Notes under the pieces: model-generated
The model's database searches: none
Told to the model about the DNA's origin: nothing
What the model saw: only the letters and a program-made list of their open reading frames with translations
Position numbers and translations under genes: made by a program
NCBI RefSeq assembly: GCF_000019185.1
Contig: NC_010334.1
Span: forward strand, 992,001 to 1,056,000
Source: Shewanella halifaxensis HAW-EB4
GTDB taxonomy: Bacteria; Pseudomonadota; Gammaproteobacteria; Enterobacterales; Shewanellaceae
DNA length: 64,000 nucleotides
Reading direction: 5' to 3'
Shown: piece by piece, positions 26,503-35,769 of the stretch
How the letters are laid out: each line of letters begins with the position of its first letter
How positions within the stretch are numbered: position 1 is the first letter of the stretch

Positions 26503-28452
26503 ATGAGCAATGTTGGCATCTATACTCCTAGCGATAAGCCCAGCGACAAGCCAGCTGACGGTGCGCGCACTCCTGTAGAGAAGCAAAACAATCGTCTAGA
26601 GCTGCTGGCTCCGGCAAAAAATGCTGACTTGGGTATCGAAGCCATTCGCCATGGTGCCGATGCTGTGTATATCGGTGGTCCCGCCTTCGGTGCGCGAGCC
26701 ACTGCCGGTAATAGTGTCGAAGATATCGCGCGCTTATGTACCTTTGCTCATCAATATCACGCCCAAGTCTTTGTCGCCATCAATACCATCTTGATGGACG
26801 ATGAGCTTAAAGCGGCGCAAAAACTCATCTGGGAAGTCTACGAGGCAGGTGCCGATGCGCTTATCGTGCAAGATATGGGCATATTGCAGCTGGACTTGCC
26901 GCCTATTGCCCTGCATGCCAGTACGCAGATGGATAACCGTAGTCCAGAAAAAGTCGCCTTCTTAGAGCAGGTCGGCTTTTCTCAGGTGGTGTTAGCCCGT
27001 GAACTAGGCTTAAGCCAAATTCGCGATATTGCCGCTAACACCAATATGCAGATAGAGTTCTTTATTCATGGCGCACTTTGTGTGGCCTTTAGCGGCTTAT
27101 GTAACTTAAGTCACTCGTTCAGTAACCGCAGTGCCAACCGCGGTGAATGCTCGCAGATGTGCCGTCTACCAGGCGACTTAAAAACCCGTCAGGGTGAAGT
27201 GTTGGCACAAAATGAGCACCTATTATCCCTTAAAGATAATAACCAAACAGACAACTTAGAAGCCTTGATCGACGCCGGTGTGCGCTCATTTAAAATCGAG
27301 GGCCGCTTAAAAGACTTAAGCTACGTTAAAAACGTCACCGCCCATTATCGTCAAGAGCTAGATAAGATTATTGCGAGGCGTCCTGAGTTTGTCGCCTCAT
27401 CCCATGGCCGTTGTGAGCACAGCTTTACCCCGGATCCTGAAAAGACCTTTAACCGCGGTAAGACAGACTATTTTGTCCATGAACGTAGTCAAGGCATGAA
27501 TGATTTTCGCTCGCCTAAATATATCGGTGAAGAGGTCGCGACGGTTAAACACATTGGTAGCGATTTTATTGAAGTGACCTCAACTGAAACCTTTAACAAT
27601 GGCGACGGTCTGTGTTTCTTCCCAAGTGATTATGCCGAGGCTAAGCAGTCAGATGACAAGCTAAAGGGCCTACGTGTAAACCGCGCCGACGGCTTGAAGT
27701 TATTTGTGCTGCGCATGCCAAAAGAGCTAAAAGTGGGCATGACGATTTACCGTAATCATAATCAAGCATTTGAAGCGGTATTGGCCAAAGAGTCGGCTAA
27801 GCGCATCATCGGCGTAGATTTAGTCTTGGCCGATACCTGTGATGGCGTGTCACTGACCATGACAGACGTTTATGGTCACAGTGCCACTGAGTCATTAGTC
27901 GTTGAGAAAACGGCGGCAACCGATATCGAAAAAGCCCAGCAAGGCTTGCGCAAGCAGCTGGCAAAGCTGGGTAGCACCGATTTTAAGGCTCACAACATCA
28001 GCATCGAAACTGCCGAGACCTGGTTTATCCCAACATCACTGCTAAATGGTCTTCGTCGTGACACCGTGGCGGCACTAGAGCTGGCGAGAGCCAACGATTA
28101 TCAGCGTCCTCAGGCTTGGTCATATAACCAAGATGCCGTATACCCTGTTAAGCATTTGAGCTATCTAGGTAATGTGGCGAACGAAAAGGCTAAGGCGTTC
28201 TATCAACGTCATGGCGTGATTGAAATTCAAGATACCTACGAGAAAAACGGTATCACTGAAGATGTGCCATTAATGGTGACTAAGCACTGCCTGCGCTTTA
28301 ACTTCAACTTGTGTCCGAAACAGGTGCCTGGGATCAAGGCCGATCCTATGGTGCTAGAAATTGGTAAAGATGTATTAAAGCTGGTGTTTGACTGCCCGAA
28401 ATGTGAAATGATGGTGGTCGGTGAAAACAGGCAAGTTCGCTCAAAGGATTAA
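26503..28452 (+). CDS. rlhA: 23S rRNA 5-hydroxycytidine C2501 synthase (U32 family)
   Basis: A 649-residue U32-peptidase-family protein closely matching the long E. coli member RlhA (YdcP). Blocks are LELLAPAKNADLGIEAI, GADAVYIGGPAFGARA, ALCVAFSGLCNLSHSF, SANRGECSQMCRLP, KIEGRLKDLSYVKN and a C-terminal cysteine-rich segment (KHCLRFNFNLCPKQ, FDCPKCEM). The Cys residues fit a 4Fe-4S cluster. RlhA hydroxylates C2501 of 23S rRNA. The N-terminus has a small SDKPSDKP repeat before the domain. The ATG at 26503 is preferred to a GTG at 26494. Confidence 0.88.
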   Translation: MSNVGIYTPSDKPSDKPADGARTPVEKQNNRLELLAPAKNADLGIEAIRHGADAVYIGGPAFGARATAGNSVEDIARLCTFAHQYHAQVFVAINTILMDDELKAAQKLIWEVYEAGADALIVQDMGILQLDLPPIALHASTQMDNRSPEKVAFLEQVGFSQVVLARELGLSQIRDIAANTNMQIEFFIHGALCVAFSGLCNLSHSFSNRSANRGECSQMCRLPGDLKTRQGEVLAQNEHLLSLKDNNQTDNLEALIDAGVRSFKIEGRLKDLSYVKNVTAHYRQELDKIIARRPEFVASSHGRCEHSFTPDPEKTFNRGKTDYFVHERSQGMNDFRSPKYIGEEVATVKHIGSDFIEVTSTETFNNGDGLCFFPSDYAEAKQSDDKLKGLRVNRADGLKLFVLRMPKELKVGMTIYRNHNQAFEAVLAKESAKRIIGVDLVLADTCDGVSLTMTDVYGHSATESLVVEKTAATDIEKAQQGLRKQLAKLGSTDFKAHNISIETAETWFIPTSLLNGLRRDTVAALELARANDYQRPQAWSYNQDAVYPVKHLSYLGNVANEKAKAFYQRHGVIEIQDTYEKNGITEDVPLMVTKHCLRFNFNLCPKQVPGIKADPMVLEIGKDVLKLVFDCPKCEMMVVGENRQVRSKD

Positions 28453-28532
28453 CCCTGTTAGGTTTAGCGCTTATATTTAAGGCTTAGCTTTTAGGCTAGG
28501 CTTTAGATTTATTGAATAAAGGAATATAGACA

Positions 28533-28907
28533 ATGGGATTATTAGATTCACTGATGGGCAACGCATCTGAGGTTAACTTAAGCGAGTTAACTCAAGAGTT
28601 AAGCCCAATTATGGCCGATGATGAGTCGTTAACCTTAGCCTATAAGGTTATTCGCGATATGTTCGTGTTTACCAACAAGCGTCTGATCTTGATTGATAAG
28701 CAAGGCGTTACCGGTAAGAAGGTGAGTTATCACTCGGTGCCATATAAGTCGATAACCCATTTTGAAGTGGAAACCGCAGGCACTTTCGATATGGATTCTG
28801 AGCTAAAAATATGGATCTCGGGTCAAAAAGATCCATTAGTGAAAGAGCTAAAACGCGGCACCGATGTGGTGGGGATTCAAAAGACCATCGCTAATCTATC
28901 TTTATAG
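28533..28907 (+). CDS. Bacterial PH-domain protein
   Basis: A 124-residue protein of the bPH (formerly DUF1696) family. It has the hallmark MFVFTNKRLILIDKQGVTGKKV followed by YHSVPYKSITHFEVETAG, and ends in a helix. These small cytosolic proteins adopt a pleckstrin-homology-like fold and form ring oligomers in known structures; the biological role is unknown. It begins 80 bp after rlhA on the same strand with an AAAGGAAT ribosome site. Confidence 0.85.
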   Translation: MGLLDSLMGNASEVNLSELTQELSPIMADDESLTLAYKVIRDMFVFTNKRLILIDKQGVTGKKVSYHSVPYKSITHFEVETAGTFDMDSELKIWISGQKDPLVKELKRGTDVVGIQKTIANLSL

Positions 28908-28959
28908 CTCTTGTTGATAGGGCTTATTGCTAGCTCAGCTAGATAGCTCTTTTGGGATA

Positions 28960-29406
28960 TTATTCGGCCGCGAGCTTTATTGCCTTGGCGAGTGCCAGCA
29001 AGCCATTGGTGCGTGAGGGGCTGAGCTGCCCCTGAAGCCCTAGCTGAGTGAAATAACTGTCTGGGCTGAACGCGGTGATTTCGCTGCTGGTTTTGCCATT
29101 ACAGGCGATCAATAACAGGGCAATTAAGCCCTTGACGATGCGGGCGTCACTGTCGGCGATAAAGTAGTGTTTACCGTCAATTTCACTGTGATACAGCCAG
29201 GCATTACTCTCACAGCCGCGAACCTGTGCGCTTTCAACACGCAGGTTATCATCAAGCTTTGGCAGGCTCTTACCTAATAGCATGATCTGACGATAGCGCT
29301 CCTGCCAGTTACCTGCTTGTTCAAATAACTCCACGGTTGCCGCAGTATCACTTTCAAGGGTTAATGCTAAAAATTGCTCTGCAGAGGGTTGAACTTGCTG
29401 ACTCAT
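28960..29406 (-). CDS. csdE: Sulfur acceptor protein, SufE/CsdE family
   Basis: A 148-residue SufE-fold protein that accepts persulfide sulfur from a cysteine desulfurase. The acceptor cysteine is in VRGCESNAWLYH. The ending around TNGLLALAKAIK matches the family. The gene is paired with the desulfurase upstream on the same strand, which supports CsdE rather than SufE (no suf genes nearby). An apparent in-frame N-terminal extension to 29523 is the 42-bp repeat and flanks, not protein. The start MSQQ at 29406 is chosen. The two genes are separated by a 313-bp repeat-bearing spacer. Confidence 0.85.
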   Translation of the reverse strand: MSQQVQPSAEQFLALTLESDTAATVELFEQAGNWQERYRQIMLLGKSLPKLDDNLRVESAQVRGCESNAWLYHSEIDGKHYFIADSDARIVKGLIALLLIACNGKTSSEITAFSPDSYFTQLGLQGQLSPSRTNGLLALAKAIKLAAE

Positions 29407-29719
29407 ACTCGACCTAATTTGAATTGATAAATAATTAAATAAAAATGTGCTTTGCTTTTTATAGGGCTTAGGACCTAGGACGCTTCGCTGCGAGGACGGG
29501 CTACGCCCTACTAGGAACAACAAAAGCCAAAAGCGCCACCTTTGCCGTTTGTTAGCTTTTCCGGCTCTTAGCTTTCCCTAGAACCTGCTTTTAACCTGTG
29601 ACGGCATAAATACCGACCTACAATGGGCTTTGATTGCGGTTGCTCTAATATTTTCCTGCTTTTCTTGCTTTACTCGGCCGCTACCATCTTAGCCTTTCCT
29701 AGAACCTAGAACCTTCTTT
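29407..29719. repeat. Repeat-bearing spacer between csdA and csdE
   Basis: A 313-bp gap containing the inverted 42-bp repeat (29474-29515), half of the GTAGGT palindromic element (about 29600-29624, ending ACCGACCTAC) and CCTAGAACC-type short repeats. The csdA-csdE transcript is therefore interrupted by the same repeat families seen at 6.1-6.65 kb. No gene was found. Confidence 0.75.
29474..29515. repeat. 42-bp palindrome-bearing repeat, copy 2 (inverted)
   Basis: Reverse-complement copy of 6589-6630, with one substitution visible in the GGGC-loop-GCCC hairpin loop (GTA for GCA). Confidence 0.9.
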
Positions 29720-30931
29720 TTAAAGTAATAACTCTTTCACCGACGCCATCGCCATAATAAAGCGGTCGATATCGGCCTTATTAGTATAAACGCCAATCGA
29801 GGCGCGGCAGCAGCCTTTTAAGCCTAAACTTTGCATCAAGGGCATCGCGCAGTGATGGCCGCAGCGCACCGCTATGCCTTGTTGATCTAATAAAATGCCC
29901 ACATCTTGATGGTGCTCATCGGCGAGGTTAAAGGCGACTGCGCCGATATTGTCCTGATGGGCGCCATAAAGTATTACATCCCCTAGGCTCTTTAGAGATG
30001 CTTGTAGGTAGTTGAGTAGCTCCCGCTCTTTTGCATGGACCTGTTCAGCTGGCAGTGCCTCGATGAAGTCTATTGCGGCGCCTAAGCCGATCACTTCTGC
30101 AATCGGTGGCGTACCTGCCTCGAGTCTGTTGGGGAGCTGATTAAACTCGGTTGCTTCAAAGCTGACGGTTTTGATCATCTCGCCGCCCGTCATCAAGGGA
30201 CTTAGGTTATCTAAAATATCGAAGCGACCATATAAGACGCCTATGCCTGTCGGGCCATACATCTTGTGGCCTGAGAACACATAGAAATCACAATCGATAG
30301 TTTGAACATCAACCTTCATATGCGCGATAGCCTGAGCGCCATCGACTAAGGTGATAGCGCCAGCTTGTTTGGCTTTGGCAACTAACTCGTTAACCGGGTT
30401 GAGTGTACCTAAGGCATTTGATACATGACTCAGCGCCACGATGGCGGGCTTTTGCTGTAATAGCGCTTCAAATGCCGCTAAGTCTAGGCGGCAATCTGCC
30501 GTCAGTGGGATAGGCTTAATTACTGCGCCTGTGCGCTTTGCGAGCTCTTGCCAAGGCACTATATTGGCGTGGTGGGCGGCGCTATCGATTAAAATCAGGC
30601 TACCCTGCTTAATTTGAGCCGTTAAGCCGTTGGCGACAATATTAATCGATTCAGTGGTGCCGTGAGTAAAGATGATCTCTTCACGTCGATAGGCATTAAT
30701 AAATTTGCAGAGCTTGTCACGCACCGCCTCATACTGGCTGGTGGCACGTGCCGATAGTTGGTGCGCTGCGCGATGCACATTGGCATTATCATGATGATAA
30801 TAGTGGTTCATGGCATCAATGACTTGCTGGGGCTTCTGACTCGTTGCTGCCGTGTCTAAGTAACACAGAGGGTAGCCGTCGTTAGATTGAGCAAGGGTTG
30901 GGAACTGTGACCGCAGCGTTGAGAGATCCAT
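29720..30931 (-). CDS. csdA: Cysteine desulfurase, type II (CsdA/SufS-like)
   Basis: A 403-residue PLP enzyme that takes sulfur from cysteine and leaves a persulfide. The PLP lysine is in FSGHKMYGPTG. The catalytic cysteine is in AVRCGHHCAMP, and the type II signature is present. THGTTESINIVA and HVSNALGTLNP are family blocks. Its partner csdE is downstream on the same strand. The ATG at 30931 is taken; a TTG four codons earlier is possible. It provides sulfur for Fe-S or tRNA-modification pathways, the exact target being uncertain. Confidence 0.92.
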   Translation of the reverse strand: MDLSTLRSQFPTLAQSNDGYPLCYLDTAATSQKPQQVIDAMNHYYHHDNANVHRAAHQLSARATSQYEAVRDKLCKFINAYRREEIIFTHGTTESINIVANGLTAQIKQGSLILIDSAAHHANIVPWQELAKRTGAVIKPIPLTADCRLDLAAFEALLQQKPAIVALSHVSNALGTLNPVNELVAKAKQAGAITLVDGAQAIAHMKVDVQTIDCDFYVFSGHKMYGPTGIGVLYGRFDILDNLSPLMTGGEMIKTVSFEATEFNQLPNRLEAGTPPIAEVIGLGAAIDFIEALPAEQVHAKERELLNYLQASLKSLGDVILYGAHQDNIGAVAFNLADEHHQDVGILLDQQGIAVRCGHHCAMPLMQSLGLKGCCRASIGVYTNKADIDRFIMAMASVKELLL

Positions 30932-30957
30932 TAATTGATCCAAGGTTATCGATAAAA

Positions 30958-30995
30958 ATAAAAAGGCGCTCAGATCTTGTAAGATCTGAGCGCCT
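30958..30995 (-). terminator. Terminator of tas
   Basis: A 14-bp stem beginning AGGCGCTCAGATCT is followed on the minus strand by a T run. It separates tas from csdA. Confidence 0.9.
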
Positions 30996-31027
30996 AAAGC
31001 AAGTTTAGACTGTTAAAAGCATCGCTT

Positions 31028-32071
31028 TTAAGGGCAAGGGAAGCGATAAATCAGTGCTAGCTCATCTAAGCGTAGTTGTAACTCAGGAGAAATAGCGCAG
31101 TGAATGCTGTCGATATTCTCTTTTAGCTGCTCAAGATTGGTGGCGCCAATGATGTTTGATGCGACAAACTTTTGGGAGTTTACAAAGGCTAAGGCCATCT
31201 GCGCTGGGCTCATATTGAACTCTCGAGCCAGCTCCACATAGGCTTTTGTGGCATCCGTTGCCATCTTGGTGCCAGTATAGCGAGCAAAGCGCTTAAACAG
31301 CGTCATTCTCGCCCCCTCTGGCCATTGGTTATCAAGGTATTTGCCCGATAGCGCACCAAAAGCCAGTGGTGAATAAGCGAGTAATGGCACCTCTTCGCGG
31401 TGGCTAATTTCAGCCATCCCCACTTCATAGCTACGATTTAGCAGATTATAGGGGTTTTGCACCGAGACTATTTTAGGTAAGTCATGTTTCTCGGCTAGGC
31501 GCAGATACTCCATAAAGCCCCAAGGCGTTTCGTTAGAGATGCCGATATAGCGAATTTTACCTGCTTTGATGAGATCTGATAGTGCCTCTAAAGTATCGAT
31601 AATCGGCGTAAGCTTCTCATGTTCATCTTGCTGGTTGTAGCTAAGCTCACCGAAGAAGTTGGTGTTTCTGTCAGGCCAGTGGATTTGGTATAGATCGATA
31701 GTATCGATTTGTAAACGCTCAAGGGATGCGTTAACTGCAGCATGGATATTACACCAGTCGAGTGCCATATTGGGGCGGATATAGTCACTCTTACCACCTG
31801 GGGCGGCCACCTTAGTGGTAATGACTAAGTTTTCTCGATTGCCTTTGTGCTTAAGGTAGTTACCTAAGATGCGCTCAGTTTCACCCTGAGTTTCAGCCTT
31901 TGGTGGTACAGGGTACATTTCAGCAGTGTCGATAAAGTTAATGCCTTCACCGATAGCATAATCCAGTTGTTCGAATGCCTGTGCTTGGGTGTTTTGCTCT
32001 CCCCAAGTCATTGTACCTAAACAGATTTGACTAACATTTAAACTTGAATGCGAAAGACGTCTATATTCCAT
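31028..32071 (-). CDS. tas: Aldo/keto reductase, Tas family
   Basis: A 347-residue NADPH-dependent aldo/keto reductase. It contains LGTMTWGEQNT at the N-terminus, the catalytic-tetrad aspartate and tyrosine in NFIDTAEMYPVPP, the lysine in VITTKVA, the histidine in YQIHWPDR, and NADPH-binding blocks near ISNETPWG and NIIGATNLEQL. The TAEMYPVPP wording and length match E. coli Tas. The physiological substrate is unknown. It is a single gene with its own terminator. Confidence 0.92.
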   Translation of the reverse strand: MEYRRLSHSSLNVSQICLGTMTWGEQNTQAQAFEQLDYAIGEGINFIDTAEMYPVPPKAETQGETERILGNYLKHKGNRENLVITTKVAAPGGKSDYIRPNMALDWCNIHAAVNASLERLQIDTIDLYQIHWPDRNTNFFGELSYNQQDEHEKLTPIIDTLEALSDLIKAGKIRYIGISNETPWGFMEYLRLAEKHDLPKIVSVQNPYNLLNRSYEVGMAEISHREEVPLLAYSPLAFGALSGKYLDNQWPEGARMTLFKRFARYTGTKMATDATKAYVELAREFNMSPAQMALAFVNSQKFVASNIIGATNLEQLKENIDSIHCAISPELQLRLDELALIYRFPCP

Positions 32072-32176
32072 AAAAACTCACTTATATGCGAAGACCACTT
32101 ACTTTGAGGCTAGCAAGCTTTACCAATAAAAACCATTAACTTAGCTGCAGTTTGAATACCTCAGCAGATAAATAGT

Positions 32177-33118
32177 TTAACCAGCGCTCAGCGGACGTAA
32201 CATGGTGATCTCACAGGCATCATGGCCAGTATTGCCTATTGGCCCGTCGAGATGCTTAAAGCCTAGCGATTCATAGAGCTTTATAGCTTCAATAAGGTTA
32301 GCGGTGGTTTCTAAATAACATGATGTATAGCCTTGAACATTAGCATAGCGAATAGCTTGCAGCGCTAGACGCTTGGCAAAGCCTTTGCCGCGTACTTCGG
32401 GTAGGAAGTACATCTTCTGTAATTCACAGGTGTCAGGGTGTCCAACCAATGGCGCGATGCCAGCGCCGCCTAAAATCTTACCCTCGAGCTCTATAACCCA
32501 GTAATGGGCATTCTGGGCTTGATAAACCTCACTCAGGTTATCCAGAGTTTTATCGGCTACGCCATAGCCTTTGTCTGCTGTTAGGCCATATTCGGCTGAC
32601 ACTTGACGGATCACTTGGGCCATCTGTGCATTGTCATCGCTTGTAATACTTCTGATGCTATAGCCTTGCTGGGACTTAGACTGCAGCACGGCTTTGTTGT
32701 AACGCCTTAGTGAGAGCTCCAGCTCTGCAATATGTTCTGCGGGGAGCTGGGCCATAATGTCGCTGAACTGCTGGTTTTGTTGCTTATTTAACTGAAGCAG
32801 CTGCTTCTTTCCTTTCGGGGTAATTTGTACCACTAAACTACGATTATCTTTCGGGTTCGATTGCGACTTAGCAAACCCTTTTTCTACAAGCTGGCTTACG
32901 GCTCGGCTTGCGTTAGATTTGTCTATATTGATGATTTCAGCGAGTTGCTTAATTGAGTAACTGTTTTCGCCTAACTCAATTAGGGTATGGGCTTGAACTG
33001 GGGAGAGAGGCTGGTTACCGCAGGCAGCACCTAACAAACCGAGTTGACGGATAAGTTGCCTAGAGAGGCGACGTAGCAGAGAAGCAGCAAAAGGGTTATT
33101 AGCTTGAGCTTGATTCAT
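32177..33118 (-). CDS. MarR-type regulator fused to a GNAT acetyltransferase
   Basis: A 313-residue fusion. Residues about 1-145 form a MarR winged helix: YSIKQLAEIINIDKSNASRAVSQLVEKGFAKS is the recognition region and NPKDNRSLVVQITPKGKKQL is the wing. Residues about 155-313 are a GNAT domain: motif A is LPEVRGKGFAKRLALQAIRYA and the C-terminal strand is AIKLYESLGFKHL. MarR-GNAT fusions are known in proteobacteria. Linking DNA binding to acetyl-CoA or substrate sensing is plausible, but neither target is known. The genes on both sides are unrelated. Confidence 0.9.
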   Translation of the reverse strand: MNQAQANNPFAASLLRRLSRQLIRQLGLLGAACGNQPLSPVQAHTLIELGENSYSIKQLAEIINIDKSNASRAVSQLVEKGFAKSQSNPKDNRSLVVQITPKGKKQLLQLNKQQNQQFSDIMAQLPAEHIAELELSLRRYNKAVLQSKSQQGYSIRSITSDDNAQMAQVIRQVSAEYGLTADKGYGVADKTLDNLSEVYQAQNAHYWVIELEGKILGGAGIAPLVGHPDTCELQKMYFLPEVRGKGFAKRLALQAIRYANVQGYTSCYLETTANLIEAIKLYESLGFKHLDGPIGNTGHDACEITMLRPLSAG

Positions 33119-33210
33119 CGACAGTTCTTATTTAGTTGCGATTAGCATCTAACTTACGAGGACTCTTTTTCAAAATCAAGCGTATTAAGATGAAAATAAT
33201 AAAGTAAAGA

Positions 33211-33750
33211 CTAATTAATGTACAAGTGAGGGTGCAGCATCGGTGCCATTGCAAGAATAATCGCCTGGGTATAGTTACCTTGGCGAGTCGCATGGCCTTC
33301 AGTGAGCAAGGCTATTGCGCCACCTTTCTGTTTAATATTAACGGTATTGAACATGCTATCCATCACATGGCCGAGCTCTTGGCCTTGAGTTAACGCTTGA
33401 TAAACTGGCATGGGCAAAGGTAATTGCGCGCCGCGCCCAACACTCACCTGCGCCTTATGTGCGATTGCTATATAGGCAAATGTCGCGGGGCCATGATCAA
33501 ACAAGTCGACGCCACCTTCCATTGCAATAAAGTAATCGGCTTGATACTTATCTTGGCAATATTTGACGCGATTGATTGCACCTAAGCGGGTCTCGGCTTC
33601 AGTCATAGGCTGATCTGCGACTAATGACGGCGCATCGACACCTTCACACTCGATATGCTTATTGGGAAAAAGGATTGCTAAGGCGTTTTGAGCGGCGCCT
33701 ACTTTAACGGGATTCTTTGAGCCAACGATGATGCTAATAGTGTCTTTCAT
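33211..33750 (-). CDS. yjjX: Inosine/xanthosine triphosphatase (YjjX/NTPase family)
   Basis: A 179-residue house-cleaning nucleotidase that hydrolyses ITP and XTP. The characteristic blocks are IIVGSKNPVKVGAAQNAL (triphosphate loop), DQPMTEAETRLGAINRV, DYFIAMEGGVD and a C-terminal QGNYTQAIILAMAP. The start is set at the ATG at 33750; an in-frame GTG at 33780 would add ten residues not expected for the family. It is monocistronic. Confidence 0.9.
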   Translation of the reverse strand: MKDTISIIVGSKNPVKVGAAQNALAILFPNKHIECEGVDAPSLVADQPMTEAETRLGAINRVKYCQDKYQADYFIAMEGGVDLFDHGPATFAYIAIAHKAQVSVGRGAQLPLPMPVYQALTQGQELGHVMDSMFNTVNIKQKGGAIALLTEGHATRQGNYTQAIILAMAPMLHPHLYIN

Positions 33751-33780
33751 TTTGGTTATGTTTTCTCGAGTAGGGAACAC

Positions 33781-34306
33781 TTTTGTCGCACTAGTTTATT
33801 GTATTTCTTCCTTATTTTCATCATTAAAGAATAGGGCTGTAAAGGCATCATTGATATGGATTTAACCCCGGTTAACTAATGCTTAATAAAAATTAACAAA
33901 AATCATCATTAGATTAGCTAATGGCAGGGTGAATTTTGCCTTTAAAAGCTGTGACGCACTTCAAAAACCGATACTGAATTGGTGTGGTGTGTCGGCAAAT
34001 TGATATTTTTGCGACTTATGTCCGCTACTGAGTTTTCACGATTCGAGGCTGTACATGAGTAATTCATGATTTACGTAAACTTAATGTTAACTTAAGGTTC
34101 GGTTGTGTTGCGTTCGTGATGATCAAATGAAAACTTATTACATGATTTAAGCGATCTAGCTCTCAATTTGATTACGATTTGAAAATCAATTACAGAATGT
34201 GAACCCAGATCAATATTTGGAGTATGCATTAGGATATTCTTAACCGCGAAATTACTCCTGAGATCAAAATTAAACGGTGCCTCTCAGCACCTTTAAGGTA
34301 CAAAGA
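33781..34306. other. Gene-free spacer and sdaC leader
   Basis: About 530 AT-rich bp between divergent genes. Just before the sdaC ribosome site a hairpin GGTGC-CTCTCA-GCACC (34276-34291) lies within the probable 5' leader. No operator could be named. Confidence 0.5.
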
Positions 34307-35593
34307 ATGCAAAAAGACGCGATCAGTGCACAAGAAGTGGTACAAAATGATACGGCAACGACTAAGTCAATGCCTTGGACACGTCAAGATACGACTTGGA
34401 TGTTGAGCTTATTCGGTACCGCTGTAGGCGCCGGAATTTTATTCTTACCAATTAACGCTGGTATGGGCGGTTTTTGGCCGCTAATGATGATGGTTGCCAT
34501 CATTGGTCCAATGACTTACCTCGCTCACCGTGGTTTGTCACGCTTTGTTTGTTCTTCAAGCAAGCCAGGCAGCGACATCACCGACGTAGTGGAAGAACAT
34601 TTTGGCGTGGGTGCGGGCAAGGCAATTACTTTGCTTTACTTCTTTGCTATCTACCCAATTGTTTTAATCTACGGTGTGGGTATTACCAACACGGTTGATA
34701 GCTTTATCGTTAACCAGCTTGGTATGGCTTCGCCTCCACGCTTCATCCTGTCAGGCGTGCTTATTCTTGGCATGATGTCAGTGATGGTTGCTGGTGAGAA
34801 ATTCATGCTTAAGGTGACTCAGCTATTGGTATATCCATTAGTTGCGATTTTGGCATTCATGTCAATTTATCTTATTCCTGATTGGAAGATGGATGCACTA
34901 AAAGTTGTGCCAAGCACCGTTGACTTTTTAGGTACGGTTTGGTTAACCATCCCAGTACTGATTTTTGCCTTTAACCACTCGCCAGCGATCTCACAGTTCT
35001 CTGTGTCACTTAAGCGTGAACATGGTGGAAATGCAGCACGTAAAGCCGATGTCATTCTACGTAACACCACATTTATGTTGGTAGGTTTCGTGATGATGTT
35101 TGTTGTTTCATGTGTGTTAGCACTATCGCCAGCACAGCTTGCTGAAGCGAAAGAGCTGAACTTGCCAATTCTTTCTTACTTGGCAAACGTGCATGAAAGT
35201 GGATTTGTAAGCTACTTCGGTCCATTCATTGCTTTCGTTGCGATTATCTCTTCATTCTTCGGTCACTACATGGGTGCAACTGAAGGCATGAAAGGTATTA
35301 TTACTAAGCAATTACGTTCATCAAATAAAGAAGTATCAGATTCTAAGTTAAACAAGTTTATCTTAGGCTTCATGTTCTTCACTATCTGGGGCGTAGCAAT
35401 TATTAATCCAAGCATCTTGGGTATGATTGAAGCATTAGGTGGTCCAATCATCGCTGCGATTCTTTACCTAATGCCAATGTATGCGATTCACAAAGTTCCA
35501 GCCTTAGCTGCATACCGTGGTCGTTTCAGCAACATCTTCGTTGTGATTGCGGGTCTACTTGCAATGACTGCGATTCTGTTTGGTTTGATGTAA
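34307..35593 (+). CDS. sdaC: Serine transporter (HAAAP family, SdaC-like)
   Basis: A 428-residue inner-membrane permease with about eleven hydrophobic segments. The N-terminal signature SLFGTAVGAGILFLPINAG and later IFAFNHSPAISQFSVSLK are typical of the hydroxy/aromatic amino acid permease family. Serine specificity is inferred from the L-serine deaminase gene that follows on the same strand. The start MQKDAIS at 34307 has AAGG upstream; the GTG at 34277 lies in the leader hairpin and is rejected. Confidence 0.93.
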   Translation: MQKDAISAQEVVQNDTATTKSMPWTRQDTTWMLSLFGTAVGAGILFLPINAGMGGFWPLMMMVAIIGPMTYLAHRGLSRFVCSSSKPGSDITDVVEEHFGVGAGKAITLLYFFAIYPIVLIYGVGITNTVDSFIVNQLGMASPPRFILSGVLILGMMSVMVAGEKFMLKVTQLLVYPLVAILAFMSIYLIPDWKMDALKVVPSTVDFLGTVWLTIPVLIFAFNHSPAISQFSVSLKREHGGNAARKADVILRNTTFMLVGFVMMFVVSCVLALSPAQLAEAKELNLPILSYLANVHESGFVSYFGPFIAFVAIISSFFGHYMGATEGMKGIITKQLRSSNKEVSDSKLNKFILGFMFFTIWGVAIINPSILGMIEALGGPIIAAILYLMPMYAIHKVPALAAYRGRFSNIFVVIAGLLAMTAILFGLM

Positions 35594-35612
35594 TAAGATA
35601 ACTGTAAAAGCT

Positions 35613-35660
35613 GGGCTGTTTTCAAGATGTGCTAGCACACTGAAATAGCCCGATTTTTTT
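35613..35660 (+). terminator. Terminator after sdaC
   Basis: A stem GGGCT...AGCCC, with an inner GTGCTAGCAC palindrome, is followed by seven T. A second hairpin AAAGCCTAG/CTAGGCTTT stands right behind it at 35661-35687. sdaA therefore probably has its own promoter or is read through at a reduced level. Confidence 0.85.
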
Positions 35661-35769
35661 AAAGCCTAGCGCTCTTGCCTAGGCTTTATCAGTTAAGTTT
35701 TATCGTTCCATATTGTTTGACTATGGGCTAGGAGTTCTCTTGGTCCTCCTCTATTACCGAGGTGATTTA

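Noticed and set aside
29407..29523. N-terminal extension of CsdE
   Set aside because: The sequence is the 42-bp intergenic repeat and flanks, and the internal ATG at 29406 matches the family start.
34190..34230. CRP site upstream of sdaC (TGTGAACCCAGATCAA)
   Set aside because: The left half fits but the right half is out of register with the TGTGA-N6-TCACA consensus.
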